Source: Pontiellaceae bacterium B1224
GTDB lineage: Bacteria > Verrucomicrobiota > Kiritimatiellia > Kiritimatiellales > Pontiellaceae
DNA: 64,000 nucleotides
NCBI GenBank assembly: GCA_029432815.1
Contig: JAROBA010000023.1
Location: 26,656-90,655, forward strand
Reading direction: 5' to 3'
The notes under the pieces are model-generated. The model had not been told where the DNA came from. It did no database searches and was given only the letters and a program-made list of their open reading frames with translations. Shown one piece after another: positions 1-8,500 of this stretch (positions within the stretch are counted from its first letter, which is position 1; every line of letters begins with the position of its first letter). Position numbers and translations under genes: made by a program.

Positions 1-219
1 GCCATCCTCAAGAATGGCGAAAGCAATTCCGGCGTATCGCTGAACGACAGCTTCATGAACACCTTCGGTGCGGCAATCGCCTCGGGCGGCTGGTATTCCT
101 ACGTTGAATATGCCCACGCCAGCGGAAACTATTTCATTGGACCGGACGGCGACTTCGGTGCCAACACCGATGACCAGTGGCAGGGACGTTTCAATATTAA
201 CATCGGCTACTACTTCTAA
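1..219 (+). CDS. C-terminal fragment of an outer-membrane beta-barrel protein (partial)
   Basis: The window opens inside a reading frame that stays open for 72 codons to a TAA at 217-219. The visible end alternates polar and aromatic residues and finishes NINIGYYF, with a terminal phenylalanine, the usual C-terminal signature of barrels recognised by BamA. The gene ends 20 bp before opuAA on the same strand, so it may be the first gene of that unit and could be a porin-like partner for the osmolyte transporter. That link is inference. The 5' part lies outside the window and the family cannot be named. Confidence 0.6.
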   Translation, partial: AILKNGESNSGVSLNDSFMNTFGAAIASGGWYSYVEYAHASGNYFIGPDGDFGANTDDQWQGRFNINIGYYF

Positions 220-239
220 ACCGCACCGAGGGAAATATA

Positions 240-1502
240 ATGAATATTATAGAAGTCAGGGGGCTCTACAAAGTCTTCGGAAAAGAACCCGCCCGGGTTT
301 TTCCGTTGCTGGAACAGGGCCTCGACAAAACCTCCGTGCTGAAAAAAACAGGCTGTGCGGTCGGCATTAATAATGCCTCATTTGAAATCAGCAAAGGCGA
401 AATCTTTGTGTTGATGGGATTATCCGGCAGCGGAAAATCAACCGTGATTCGCTGCCTCAATCGGCTGATCAACCCCACCCGCGGCGAGATTCTGATTGAT
501 GGGCAGGACATCGCAAAAATGGATAAAAGCGCATTATTGGAAGTGCGGCGTTCCAAGCTTTCGATGGTCTTTCAGCATTTCGGATTGCTGCCGAACCGAT
601 CGGTGGTCCGCAATGTGGAATACGGGCTGGAAGTGGCCGGCACCAATGCAGAGCAGCGGCGCGAGCGCGCAATCAATGCACTTGAGCTGGTCGGACTTAA
701 AGGATACGAACAAAGTCTGCCGAATGAACTGAGCGGCGGCATGCAGCAGCGCGTGGGATTGGCCCGCGCGCTGGCGAGTGATCCGGAAGTGTTGCTGATG
801 GACGAAGCCTTTAGCGCATTGGACCCGCTCATCCGCACGCAGATGCAGGACGAACTGCTGGAACTGCAGGCACGGATGCATAAAACCATCGTCTTCATTA
901 CCCACGATCTGGATGAAGCCCTGAAACTGGGCGACCGCATCGCGATTATGAAAGACGGTGAAATTGTCCAGACCGGAACCCCGGAGGAGATTCTGACGGC
1001 TCCGGCGGATGACTATGTGAAACGCTTTGTCGAAAATGTGGACCGCAGCAAGGTGATTACCGCCGGGTCGGTCATGCGTAAAGCGCGTACGATCCAACTG
1101 CCAAAGGATGGTCCTCGCGTGGCTATCCGGGCGATGGAAAAACAGGGAATCTCCTCTATTTTTGCAATCGATTCCGAGCGCCGCCTCCAAGGTTTGATGC
1201 GCATCGACGATGCCATCAAACTGGAGCGACGCGGGAAATCCGACCTTTCCAGCGTGCTCGAAACCGACCTCTATGTCGCTTCGCCGGAAACCCCGATCGG
1301 CGAACTGCTGGTATCGGCCATGAATGCGCGCTATCCCATCACGATTCAGGATGATGAAGGGCGACTGATGGGCTTATTAGACCGGGCCATCATTATTGCT
1401 GAAATGTATGATGAAGATGAGGAGGCGTCGGTTACTCCGCTTGATGAAGTGCTGGCGGAAGCGGACGATGCCGCCCCCGAAACGAAGGAGGAACTGATAT
1501 GA
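240..1502 (+). CDS. opuAA: Glycine betaine/proline ABC transporter, ATP-binding subunit
   Basis: This is the cytoplasmic ATPase that powers uptake of compatible solutes such as glycine betaine (OpuA/ProU family). Walker A GLSGSGKST is at residues 60-68, followed by the signature LSGGMQQR, Walker B VLLMDEAFSALD and the switch histidine in FITHDLDEA. The C-terminal third (about 285-400) looks like the paired CBS domains that sense ionic strength in OpuA, followed by an acidic tail. At 420 residues it is normal for the family. ATG at 240 is preceded by a GAGGGAAAT ribosome site. The stop overlaps the permease start (ATGA), so the two are translationally coupled. Family assignment is secure; the exact substrate is inferred. 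Confidence 0.95.
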   Translation: MNIIEVRGLYKVFGKEPARVFPLLEQGLDKTSVLKKTGCAVGINNASFEISKGEIFVLMGLSGSGKSTVIRCLNRLINPTRGEILIDGQDIAKMDKSALLEVRRSKLSMVFQHFGLLPNRSVVRNVEYGLEVAGTNAEQRRERAINALELVGLKGYEQSLPNELSGGMQQRVGLARALASDPEVLLMDEAFSALDPLIRTQMQDELLELQARMHKTIVFITHDLDEALKLGDRIAIMKDGEIVQTGTPEEILTAPADDYVKRFVENVDRSKVITAGSVMRKARTIQLPKDGPRVAIRAMEKQGISSIFAIDSERRLQGLMRIDDAIKLERRGKSDLSSVLETDLYVASPETPIGELLVSAMNARYPITIQDDEGRLMGLLDRAIIIAEMYDEDEEASVTPLDEVLAEADDAAPETKEELI

Positions 1503-2335
1503 ATATCCCCCCCCTGCCCGTTGGCTCCTGGTTTGAAACTCTCATCAACTGGCTGACGGATCATCTGGAAGTTTTTTTTGACGGAATCGGAACAATGGTC
1601 ACGGCCATTCTGGATGCAACAGAGTTCATTTTGATGTTCCCGCATCCGTTGGTTCTGATTCTGATATTCACCACACTGGCCTGGTTTGCCGCGAAGCATG
1701 GTGTTGCCATTTTCACCCTGCTGGGCATGCTCTTGATTTATAATATGGGCTATTGGCCGGCAACGATGGAAACGTTATCGCTGGTACTCGCATCGGTGCT
1801 GATTGCACTGCTGCTGGGTGTTCCGCTTGGAATCTGGAGCGCAAAAAAACCGGTAGTTGAAAAGGTGATGCGGCCCATTCTGGACTTTATGCAGACCTTG
1901 CCGGCTTTTGTTTATCTGATTCCGGCGGTGCTCTTCTTCAAACTGGGTCCGGTGCCGGGCGTGATTGCCACGCTGATCTTTTCGCTGCCGCCGGCTGTGC
2001 GTCTGACCAGCCTGGGCATTCGGCAGGTTCCGGAAGAGATTCGTGAAGCTGCGATTTCTTTCGGTTCGAATCCGCGGCAGCTGTTATTCAAAGCGGAGCT
2101 TCCCGTGGCCCTGCCGACCATTATGGCCGGCGTGAACCAAACCATCATGCTCGCCCTTTCAATGGTCGTGATCTCCGGCATGATCGGTGCCGGCGGACTG
2201 GGTAACGAAGTCCTGAAAGGGATCACCCAACTAAAAATTGATGTCGGTTTTGAAGCCGGCATTTCGATCGTGATTCTTGCGATCTTTCTCGACCGGGTAA
2301 CCCAGCGACTGGGCCGAAAATCTAACAACAATTAA
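1499..2335 (+). CDS. opuAB: Glycine betaine/proline ABC transporter, permease subunit
   Basis: Inner-membrane permease of the OpuA/ProW type, 278 residues, with several hydrophobic helices. The cytoplasmic EAA loop is visible around residue 180 (EEIREAAISFGSNPRQLL), which docks on the ATPase. It starts inside the opuAA stop codon and is followed 21 bp later by the binding protein, so all three form one transcript. The ATPase-permease-binding protein order is that of a standard opuA/proU operon. Confidence 0.94.
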   Translation: MNIPPLPVGSWFETLINWLTDHLEVFFDGIGTMVTAILDATEFILMFPHPLVLILIFTTLAWFAAKHGVAIFTLLGMLLIYNMGYWPATMETLSLVLASVLIALLLGVPLGIWSAKKPVVEKVMRPILDFMQTLPAFVYLIPAVLFFKLGPVPGVIATLIFSLPPAVRLTSLGIRQVPEEIREAAISFGSNPRQLLFKAELPVALPTIMAGVNQTIMLALSMVVISGMIGAGGLGNEVLKGITQLKIDVGFEAGISIVILAIFLDRVTQRLGRKSNNN

Positions 2336-2356
2336 TTAAACGAAGGAAACATATAA

Positions 2357-3235
2357 ATGAAAACACATATCATTTCGATACTGACCGCAATCACAACGGT
2401 TACAGGACTTACGGGCTGCAACCCGAACAGTGGAAAAACCAATGCAGATAAAACCGCAAATCTCGTTTATGTAAACTGGGCTGAAGGTGTGGCCTACACC
2501 CATCTGGCCGAAGCCGTATTACGCGACAAAATGGGGTTTGACGTTGAACTGACCGCCGCCGATGTTGCGCCGGGTTATATTGCCGTTGCCCAGGGAAGCC
2601 ACGATGCATTCATGGAATGCTGGCCCAGCCTGCACAAAGATTATATCGACCGATACAGCGATAAGCTCGTCAGCCTCGGAACCGTTTATGAAGGAACTGA
2701 AACCGGACTGGCCGTTCCTTCATATGTCACCATCGATAAAATCTCCGAGCTCAATGACTATGCCGATCAGTTTGGCGGAAAGATTACCGGCGTTGATGCC
2801 GGAGCCGGTATGATGAAAAGAACCGAAGACGAACTCATTCCGCAGTACGGTCTGGATAAAATTGAATTGATGGCCTCCAGCGGCCCGGCAATGACGGCGG
2901 CGCTGGCGGATGCCATTAAACACAAAAAGTGGATCGTGGTCACGGCATGGAAACCGCATTGGATGTTCGGCCGCTGGGACCTTAAATTCCTGCAACAGGA
3001 CGACGACAAGATTATGTGGGAAAGCGGCAATATTGAAATCATCGGACGGAGCGATCTTGAAACAGACAAACCCGAACTGGCCGCGTTTCTTAAAGCGTTC
3101 CAGCTCACCGATGCTCAACTCTCCGACCTGATGCTTAAGGTCAATGATTCCGACGAAAGTGTCTCCGAAGTCGCCCAACAGTGGATGCTCGACAACGAAG
3201 ACGTTGTGGCGCAATGGCTGCCTGCTGCAGAATAA
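2357..3235 (+). CDS. opuAC: Glycine betaine-binding lipoprotein of the OpuA-type transporter
   Basis: Substrate-binding protein of the OpuAC/ProX family, 292 residues. The N-terminus is a lipoprotein signal with lipobox LTGC and lipidated Cys21, so it is probably anchored in a membrane facing the periplasm. The mature part is rich in Trp/Tyr (NWAEG, ECWPSLHKDY, AWKPHWMF), in keeping with the aromatic cage that binds quaternary ammonium groups in this family. ATG at 2357 follows GAAGGAAAC. It is the last gene of the opuA operon; a palindrome at 3283 lies between it and the convergent gene. Confidence 0.92.
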   Translation: MKTHIISILTAITTVTGLTGCNPNSGKTNADKTANLVYVNWAEGVAYTHLAEAVLRDKMGFDVELTAADVAPGYIAVAQGSHDAFMECWPSLHKDYIDRYSDKLVSLGTVYEGTETGLAVPSYVTIDKISELNDYADQFGGKITGVDAGAGMMKRTEDELIPQYGLDKIELMASSGPAMTAALADAIKHKKWIVVTAWKPHWMFGRWDLKFLQQDDDKIMWESGNIEIIGRSDLETDKPELAAFLKAFQLTDAQLSDLMLKVNDSDESVSEVAQQWMLDNEDVVAQWLPAAE

Positions 3236-3282
3236 ATAAGAACCGGGAATGGCGGCCGGTCTCAGCCTGCCGCCTTTTCCCT

Positions 3283-3297
3283 TTCCAATCATTGGAA
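3283..3297. repeat. Interspersed 15-bp palindrome, convergent intergenic copy
   Basis: TTCCAATCATTGGAA, exact arms, in the 75-bp gap between two convergent genes. Flanking CCCTT and GGG extend the stem with one bulge. No T-run follows on either strand, so it is not a canonical intrinsic terminator by itself. It belongs to the window-wide TTCCARNNNYTGGAA family. Confidence 0.85.
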
Positions 3298-3310
3298 GGG
3301 CGACCGCGAC

Positions 3311-4837
3311 TCAGTCTTTTGTCGTTACGGTTACGCTTTTTTGAACTAGGGGATTCGGAGAGATGCGGGGCGCTTTACCGCTGGCGGTTTCCAATCCCTG
3401 GATAGAAAGGGTTTCGGTCAGCTGATACGGAAAGGGTCGGTCGATCTCCGGCTTTTTAGCATCATGATTGGAGAAGAAATACATCCCGGCATAATCCTTC
3501 GGCACATGCGAATCCTCCACGATCAGATTCTCGATCAGGATTTGGCGCGGCATAAAACAGGGATAGCCGAAATCGTGCATGCCGTCATTGCTCACTCCAA
3601 TCATATGCGGCGTAACCGTTGACCCGCCGGCAGGAATCCATCGGCAGTTCCGGATCACCAGATCGCCCTCCCACGTGCTGCCGTAGTCGCTGCGGAAATT
3701 GACGAGGTTCCGGCCGTAGAGCGTGGAATCCTCCACGGTTAGCAGGCCGCGGCCAATGGCATTGAGCCCCATATGACCCAGCTTGCACCGCCGAATGGTA
3801 TAGGTGCCGGAGACGCCTTGATGCACATCCATGCGGGAGAGCTCGCAGTCTTCCAGCAAAATGTTTTTACAGAAGTTTGATCCAATAACGCCCCAGCGCG
3901 ATCGATCCAGAATATGATTCATCCGGCAGCCCAGCATCCGCAGGTTCACGACATTGCTCAGATTGTAGTCATACGATCCCATGCTCACAGGCTTTCCGGC
4001 GGAACCGATGGTGGAATATTTTTTATGCCCGGTGGCGAAACAGTTTTTCAGGGTGATCTCAGCACATTCCCGCACATTGATAAACCCGGAATACGGATGC
4101 CCCACACTCGTCTCGCCCGCCACATAATGCGTCAGGTCTTCGATGGCGGTATTGGAGCGGGAAATGACGATATTCCGGGCCCAGTAGTTATAGCCTTTCT
4201 CCTGTTTCATCCGGTTTGCAATCGTCGTAAAAACACCGCCGCGCAGCGTCAGCGTGTGTTCATCAATCGGCCGGGCCACGACCTTGGTGATCGCGGAATA
4301 ATCCCAATCGATGGGCGATGCAATGGAACCGTCTTTGCGTAAAATGAAGCAGTCGTGCTGGGGACTGCCGCTGTTTTGGTTGAGACCCCGGCGAATATAA
4401 ACCCGCTTGCTCTTGTTTTCCACCATCACAAAACAATCCTGCTGCGGGTGCACGTTCAGCTGCTTTTGGTCTCGCTTCAACTGCTCGATCTTAATCTTCT
4501 CCGGTTTCAGCAGGGAGCGCACTTCGAAGAGTGGTTTTTTATGGTTTTCCACATCGGTGTCATCAATCGTGAAACGGGAGGTGTTCCAGTCGGTATCGGT
4601 CGCAATGATGACCGTCTTTGCTGTGCGCCCGAGATGATAGGTGGCGCTCGGGTTTGAACGAACCGGCAGGCCGTGCTCGTTGGCATACGCATGGGCGGCG
4701 CAAATCGCCGGAAGATCATCCGCAACGCCATCCCCGACGGCGCCGTGGGCCTCATAGGTGACTACCTCGCGCGCGGCCTCTTTTGAAAAGCTGTCGCACC
4801 CCAACAGCAACAGCAGAACAGACAGTATCGTTTTCAT
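3311..4837 (-). CDS. Secreted lipoprotein with pectate-lyase-like right-handed beta-helix
   Basis: 508 residues. The N-terminus is a short lipoprotein signal with Cys14 (LLLLLGC). Residues ~33-49 (GAVGDGVADDLPAI) match the start of pectate_lyase_3-type beta-helix domains. The rest has recurring short strands with Asn/Gly turns (for example IEDLTHYVAGE, ITLKNCFATG, NILLEDCELS, LTVEDSTLYG), as expected for helix coils. This suggests an envelope-anchored polysaccharide-active or polysaccharide-binding protein; substrate and catalytic residues cannot be named. ATG at 4837 has an AGGAG site. A one-mismatch copy of the 15-bp palindrome (3389-3403) codes for IQGLETA near the C-terminus. Confidence 0.8.
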   Translation of the reverse strand: MKTILSVLLLLLGCDSFSKEAAREVVTYEAHGAVGDGVADDLPAICAAHAYANEHGLPVRSNPSATYHLGRTAKTVIIATDTDWNTSRFTIDDTDVENHKKPLFEVRSLLKPEKIKIEQLKRDQKQLNVHPQQDCFVMVENKSKRVYIRRGLNQNSGSPQHDCFILRKDGSIASPIDWDYSAITKVVARPIDEHTLTLRGGVFTTIANRMKQEKGYNYWARNIVISRSNTAIEDLTHYVAGETSVGHPYSGFINVRECAEITLKNCFATGHKKYSTIGSAGKPVSMGSYDYNLSNVVNLRMLGCRMNHILDRSRWGVIGSNFCKNILLEDCELSRMDVHQGVSGTYTIRRCKLGHMGLNAIGRGLLTVEDSTLYGRNLVNFRSDYGSTWEGDLVIRNCRWIPAGGSTVTPHMIGVSNDGMHDFGYPCFMPRQILIENLIVEDSHVPKDYAGMYFFSNHDAKKPEIDRPFPYQLTETLSIQGLETASGKAPRISPNPLVQKSVTVTTKD

Positions 4838-4897
4838 TGCTCTCCTAAATCTATTTAACCGACATCAAGCCCAATGCGCATCGAAACGTCTGCAGCG

Positions 4898-5356
4898 TTA
4901 TTTGCGAAATCGGGAATTTGAGAAACGGGATTTGAAGGTGCTTTCCTGTGCAGGAGCTTCCGGATCTTCGTACCGCGGAGGCCTTTTCTGCGGTTTGGGT
5001 TCGGGGATATCCTCGGCCCGCTCGGCCATCGCCGTTTTCACCGTCAGCGGCTTTGGCTTCTTCGGCTGAACACCGACTGGGAACCCGCGTTCGCGCGGCT
5101 TCAGTTCCTGCTCTTCTGCACTGGGTTTCGGCATTTGTTTAAACTGATAGAGATAAAAATCTTCCACCCGGTTGCGCGCCCATTCGGCCTTTTTCAGAAA
5201 GGTCAGGCAACTGGGAATGGTCGGCTGAATCCGCAAACACTTCAGGTCGATGGCGGCATCGAGCACCTCCCATCCGTAAAACTCCACCAGCTCGGTCAAC
5301 ATGGTCTCGGCGGACAAACCGTGCAACGGGCTGTTTTGCAAATTTTCTTTGGGCAT
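4898..5356 (-). CDS. VF530/DUF2132-like DNA-binding protein with extended basic tail
   Basis: 152 residues. The first ~75 (NSPLHGLSAETMLTELVEFY, then GWEVLDAAI ... CLTFLKKAEWARNRVEDFYL) match the small VF530/DUF2132 family, described as DNA-binding. The C-terminal ~75 residues are Pro/Lys/Arg/Glu-rich and probably disordered, and are not part of the family core. I chose ATG at 5356 rather than an in-frame ATG at 5380 because GAGGAAAG lies just upstream of it. It is divergent from the CotH-type gene. Role unknown beyond likely nucleic-acid binding. Confidence 0.75.
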   Translation of the reverse strand: MPKENLQNSPLHGLSAETMLTELVEFYGWEVLDAAIDLKCLRIQPTIPSCLTFLKKAEWARNRVEDFYLYQFKQMPKPSAEEQELKPRERGFPVGVQPKKPKPLTVKTAMAERAEDIPEPKPQKRPPRYEDPEAPAQESTFKSRFSNSRFRK

Positions 5357-5435
5357 ACTTCTTTCCTCGCTTATTTCCAATAAGCCGCAGAGTATACAAA
5401 GGTTTTCTGCGGAGGGCAGGGTTTAAGCGATATTT

Positions 5436-5450
5436 TTCCAACCCTTGGAA
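5436..5450. repeat. Interspersed 15-bp palindrome, divergent intergenic copy
   Basis: TTCCAACCCTTGGAA with exact arms in the 224-bp divergent spacer between the VF530-like gene and the CotH-type gene. No other gene or clear promoter could be assigned in this spacer. Confidence 0.85.
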
Positions 5451-5580
5451 ACCGCTTCAGTAAATTTGCATCATCTTGACTGAAATGCATGTTCCGCTAT
5501 GATTTACACATTCGTTCGGAAAATAAAACCACTCCCAGACGCATCTCAAACAAGACCTTTTTTGAAGCAGGCAGATTAGT

Positions 5581-8500
5581 ATGAGCAAATTGATTCTTTT
5601 AATCGCCATAACCGTCGGCGCGGCGGGTTTGCAACCGGTGGTTGCCGCCCCGGTGATCAACGAGTTCATGGCATCCAACCAGTCGGTCTATCCCGACAAC
5701 TGCGATTTCGATGACTATTCCGACTGGATCGAACTCTACAATCCTGCCGCCACCAATCTGCCGCTCATCGATTATTATCTCTCCGACGACCTGACCCTGC
5801 CGCTCAAATGGAAGATTCCTGCCGGCACAACCATCCCCGCGCACGGATATCTGATGGTGCGGGCCGACGGATTTAATGCAGCCCCCGGCGAAACATTTGT
5901 TCGCGGCTACTATCCATGGGGCAGCACGTTTGATACGCAGCGCTTTCATGCAACATTCAAGCTAAGTGCGGGCGGCGAATCGCTTGGTATCTATCGGGTA
6001 TCCACTCCTCCTGCCGATGTAACCCTGATTGCCGACAACGCCACCTGGAAATACCGGGATTTAGGCACAGATCCCGGTGCGGATTGGATGCTCCTGACCT
6101 ACGACGACACCGACTGGGCTTCCGGCGCAGCGGAACTGGGTTATGGCGACGGAGATGAAGCCACGGTCGTCAGCTACGGTCCTAGCAGTAGCGATAAATA
6201 TCCCACGACCTATTTCCGGCATGCTTTTAATGTGACCGACCCCTCCATGCTGGCAGACATCCGCTTTAACGTGAACGTGGATGACGGTGCGATCTTTTAC
6301 CTGAACGGAACCGAGGTTGCCCGTTTACGCATGAGCGACAGGACAACAACCTATCTGGACTATGCCGGGGAGAGCAGTCCGGAAGACGGCTTCGAACCGC
6401 TCGACATTCCGGTGAGCGAATTCCGAGCCGGGAATAACATATTGGCGGTGGAAGTACATCAAAGCAGTGCGAGCAGCAGCGACATCAGTCTGGGTGCCGA
6501 ACTGGTGGTTTCGGAAATCATTCCGTCCAGCATTATGCTGATTGATTCCATCAGCAACTATCCCGCCCAGCTGACTGACGTCTCCTACGGCCGCGATCCG
6601 GCTTCCACCAACGGCTGGTCGTTTTTCGCGGAACCGACGCCCGAAGGCACCAATGCCACCGAATCGCTTTCCGAGTTTGTGACAGCCAGCGCAGTTGCGG
6701 CCTCGCTCGATAGCGGATTTTACGCTGGCACGCAGTCGGCCACTCTAACGAGCGGCGGCGGGGAATCGATCCGCTACACGCTGGACGGTTCCATACCGAC
6801 CTCCGACTCACCGGCCTATTCCGTCGCACTTTCCATCGGCACAACCACCGTGCTGCGGGCCCGCTCGTTTGCGACCGGCCAGATTCCCGGCCCCGTCCTG
6901 ACCCGCACGTATTTTGTGGATGAAATCTCCAGCCTGCCCGTTTTCTCGTTGGTGGCTGATCCGGACACGTTGTTCGACGACACCATCGGCATTGTCGAGA
7001 ACGGTTCGTCCTATCCCTATAAAGGCCGCGAGGTTCCCGTCCGGATCGAGCTGTTTGAGAGCGATCAAAGCCCGGCCTTTGCGGTCGGCGCCGGTATACG
7101 GATTGCCGGGGAGAACATCTGGACGAAGGCCCAGAAGCCGTTCAACATTTACATGCGTTCGAAATATGGCGACGACCTGATTAACTATCAGCTTTTTCCC
7201 GGCCAGCCGGTGGCGACCTTCGGCGAAATGAATCTGCGCAACGGCGGCGACGACTGGGAGGAAACCCTGCTGCGCGATGCAATGATTCCATCGTTCGTCA
7301 AGGGGCAGATGGATGCAGGCCTCTACAGCTATCGACCGAGCGTCCTCTTCCTGAACGGGCAGTTCTGGGGCATTTACAATATCCGCAAGCGGTTCGATGA
7401 AACCTATTTTGCAAACGAACATGCCTTTTCCGAGGGCGAATATGACCTGGCCAAATGGGCTCACGATGAAAGCGGAACCACAATACTCCAGGCGGAGGCC
7501 GGCACCACCGAAGCCTATGAAGCGTTCCGTTCTTTCTGCATCACCAACGACACATCTGATCCCGCGATCTACAGCCAGATCGAGGAGCAGATGAACATCG
7601 ATTCCTTCATCGACTATGTGGTTGGAACCGACTACGCAGTCAACACGAGTTGGTCGCACAACCGCGAGTTCTGGTGCGGCCATGCGCCCGGTTCGAAATG
7701 GAACTGGATCGTGAACGACTTCGACCGAGGATTCAACGACAGCAATATCTCGGGCTCCATCATCGATGATTTCCGAAACAGCTACACCCTCTTCCAACGG
7801 TTGGATAATAATACAAATTTCGTAAACCGTTTGATCCAGCGCTATGCCGCCCATCTCGGCAGCACGTTCAATGCGCAGCGAATCAGCGACAAGCTGGATA
7901 TCCTTACCGCCGAACAGGAAGCCGAGGTGGCGCGCCACCGGTCACGCTGGTCCGGTTCCATGCTATATCGCTCCGATCAAATTTCTGAGATCAAACAGTT
8001 TGCCGTCGACCGTCCGGCCTATGCCCTGAGCCGTCTGCAAAGCGAGCTCGGACTGAACCTGAGCATGGCGGATCTGACCGTCAACCAATCTCCCGCCGGT
8101 GGCGGTTCCATCCGCATTGCCGGGGTGCCGATGACGCCCGAATACAACACCGTGGTCAGCCTTTTCCGGGACACCCCCGTTGAACTGACCGCCGAACCCG
8201 CTCCCGGATATGCCTTCACCAGTTGGAGCACCGGAAGCACCAACACCACCATAGAAATCACGCTGATCGGGGCGCAGAGCATTACCGCCCATTTTGCCGC
8301 CGGCGCGGAGACCATTATTCCATCCACGATCGCGGCCGACACCACCCTCGCCCTCTCCGGCTCGCCCTACTCGGTGACGAACGACCTGGTCGTCGAAGCC
8401 GGAACAACCCTCACGATTGAAGCTGGGGCAAAGCTGCTCATGCCTGCGGGAAAAAGCATTACCGTATACGGAACACTGAACGTGAATGGTACCGAGTTCC

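Noticed and set aside
6808..7938. 376-codon frame opposite the CotH-type gene
   Set aside because: Antisense of the CotH domain; no start signal or domain.
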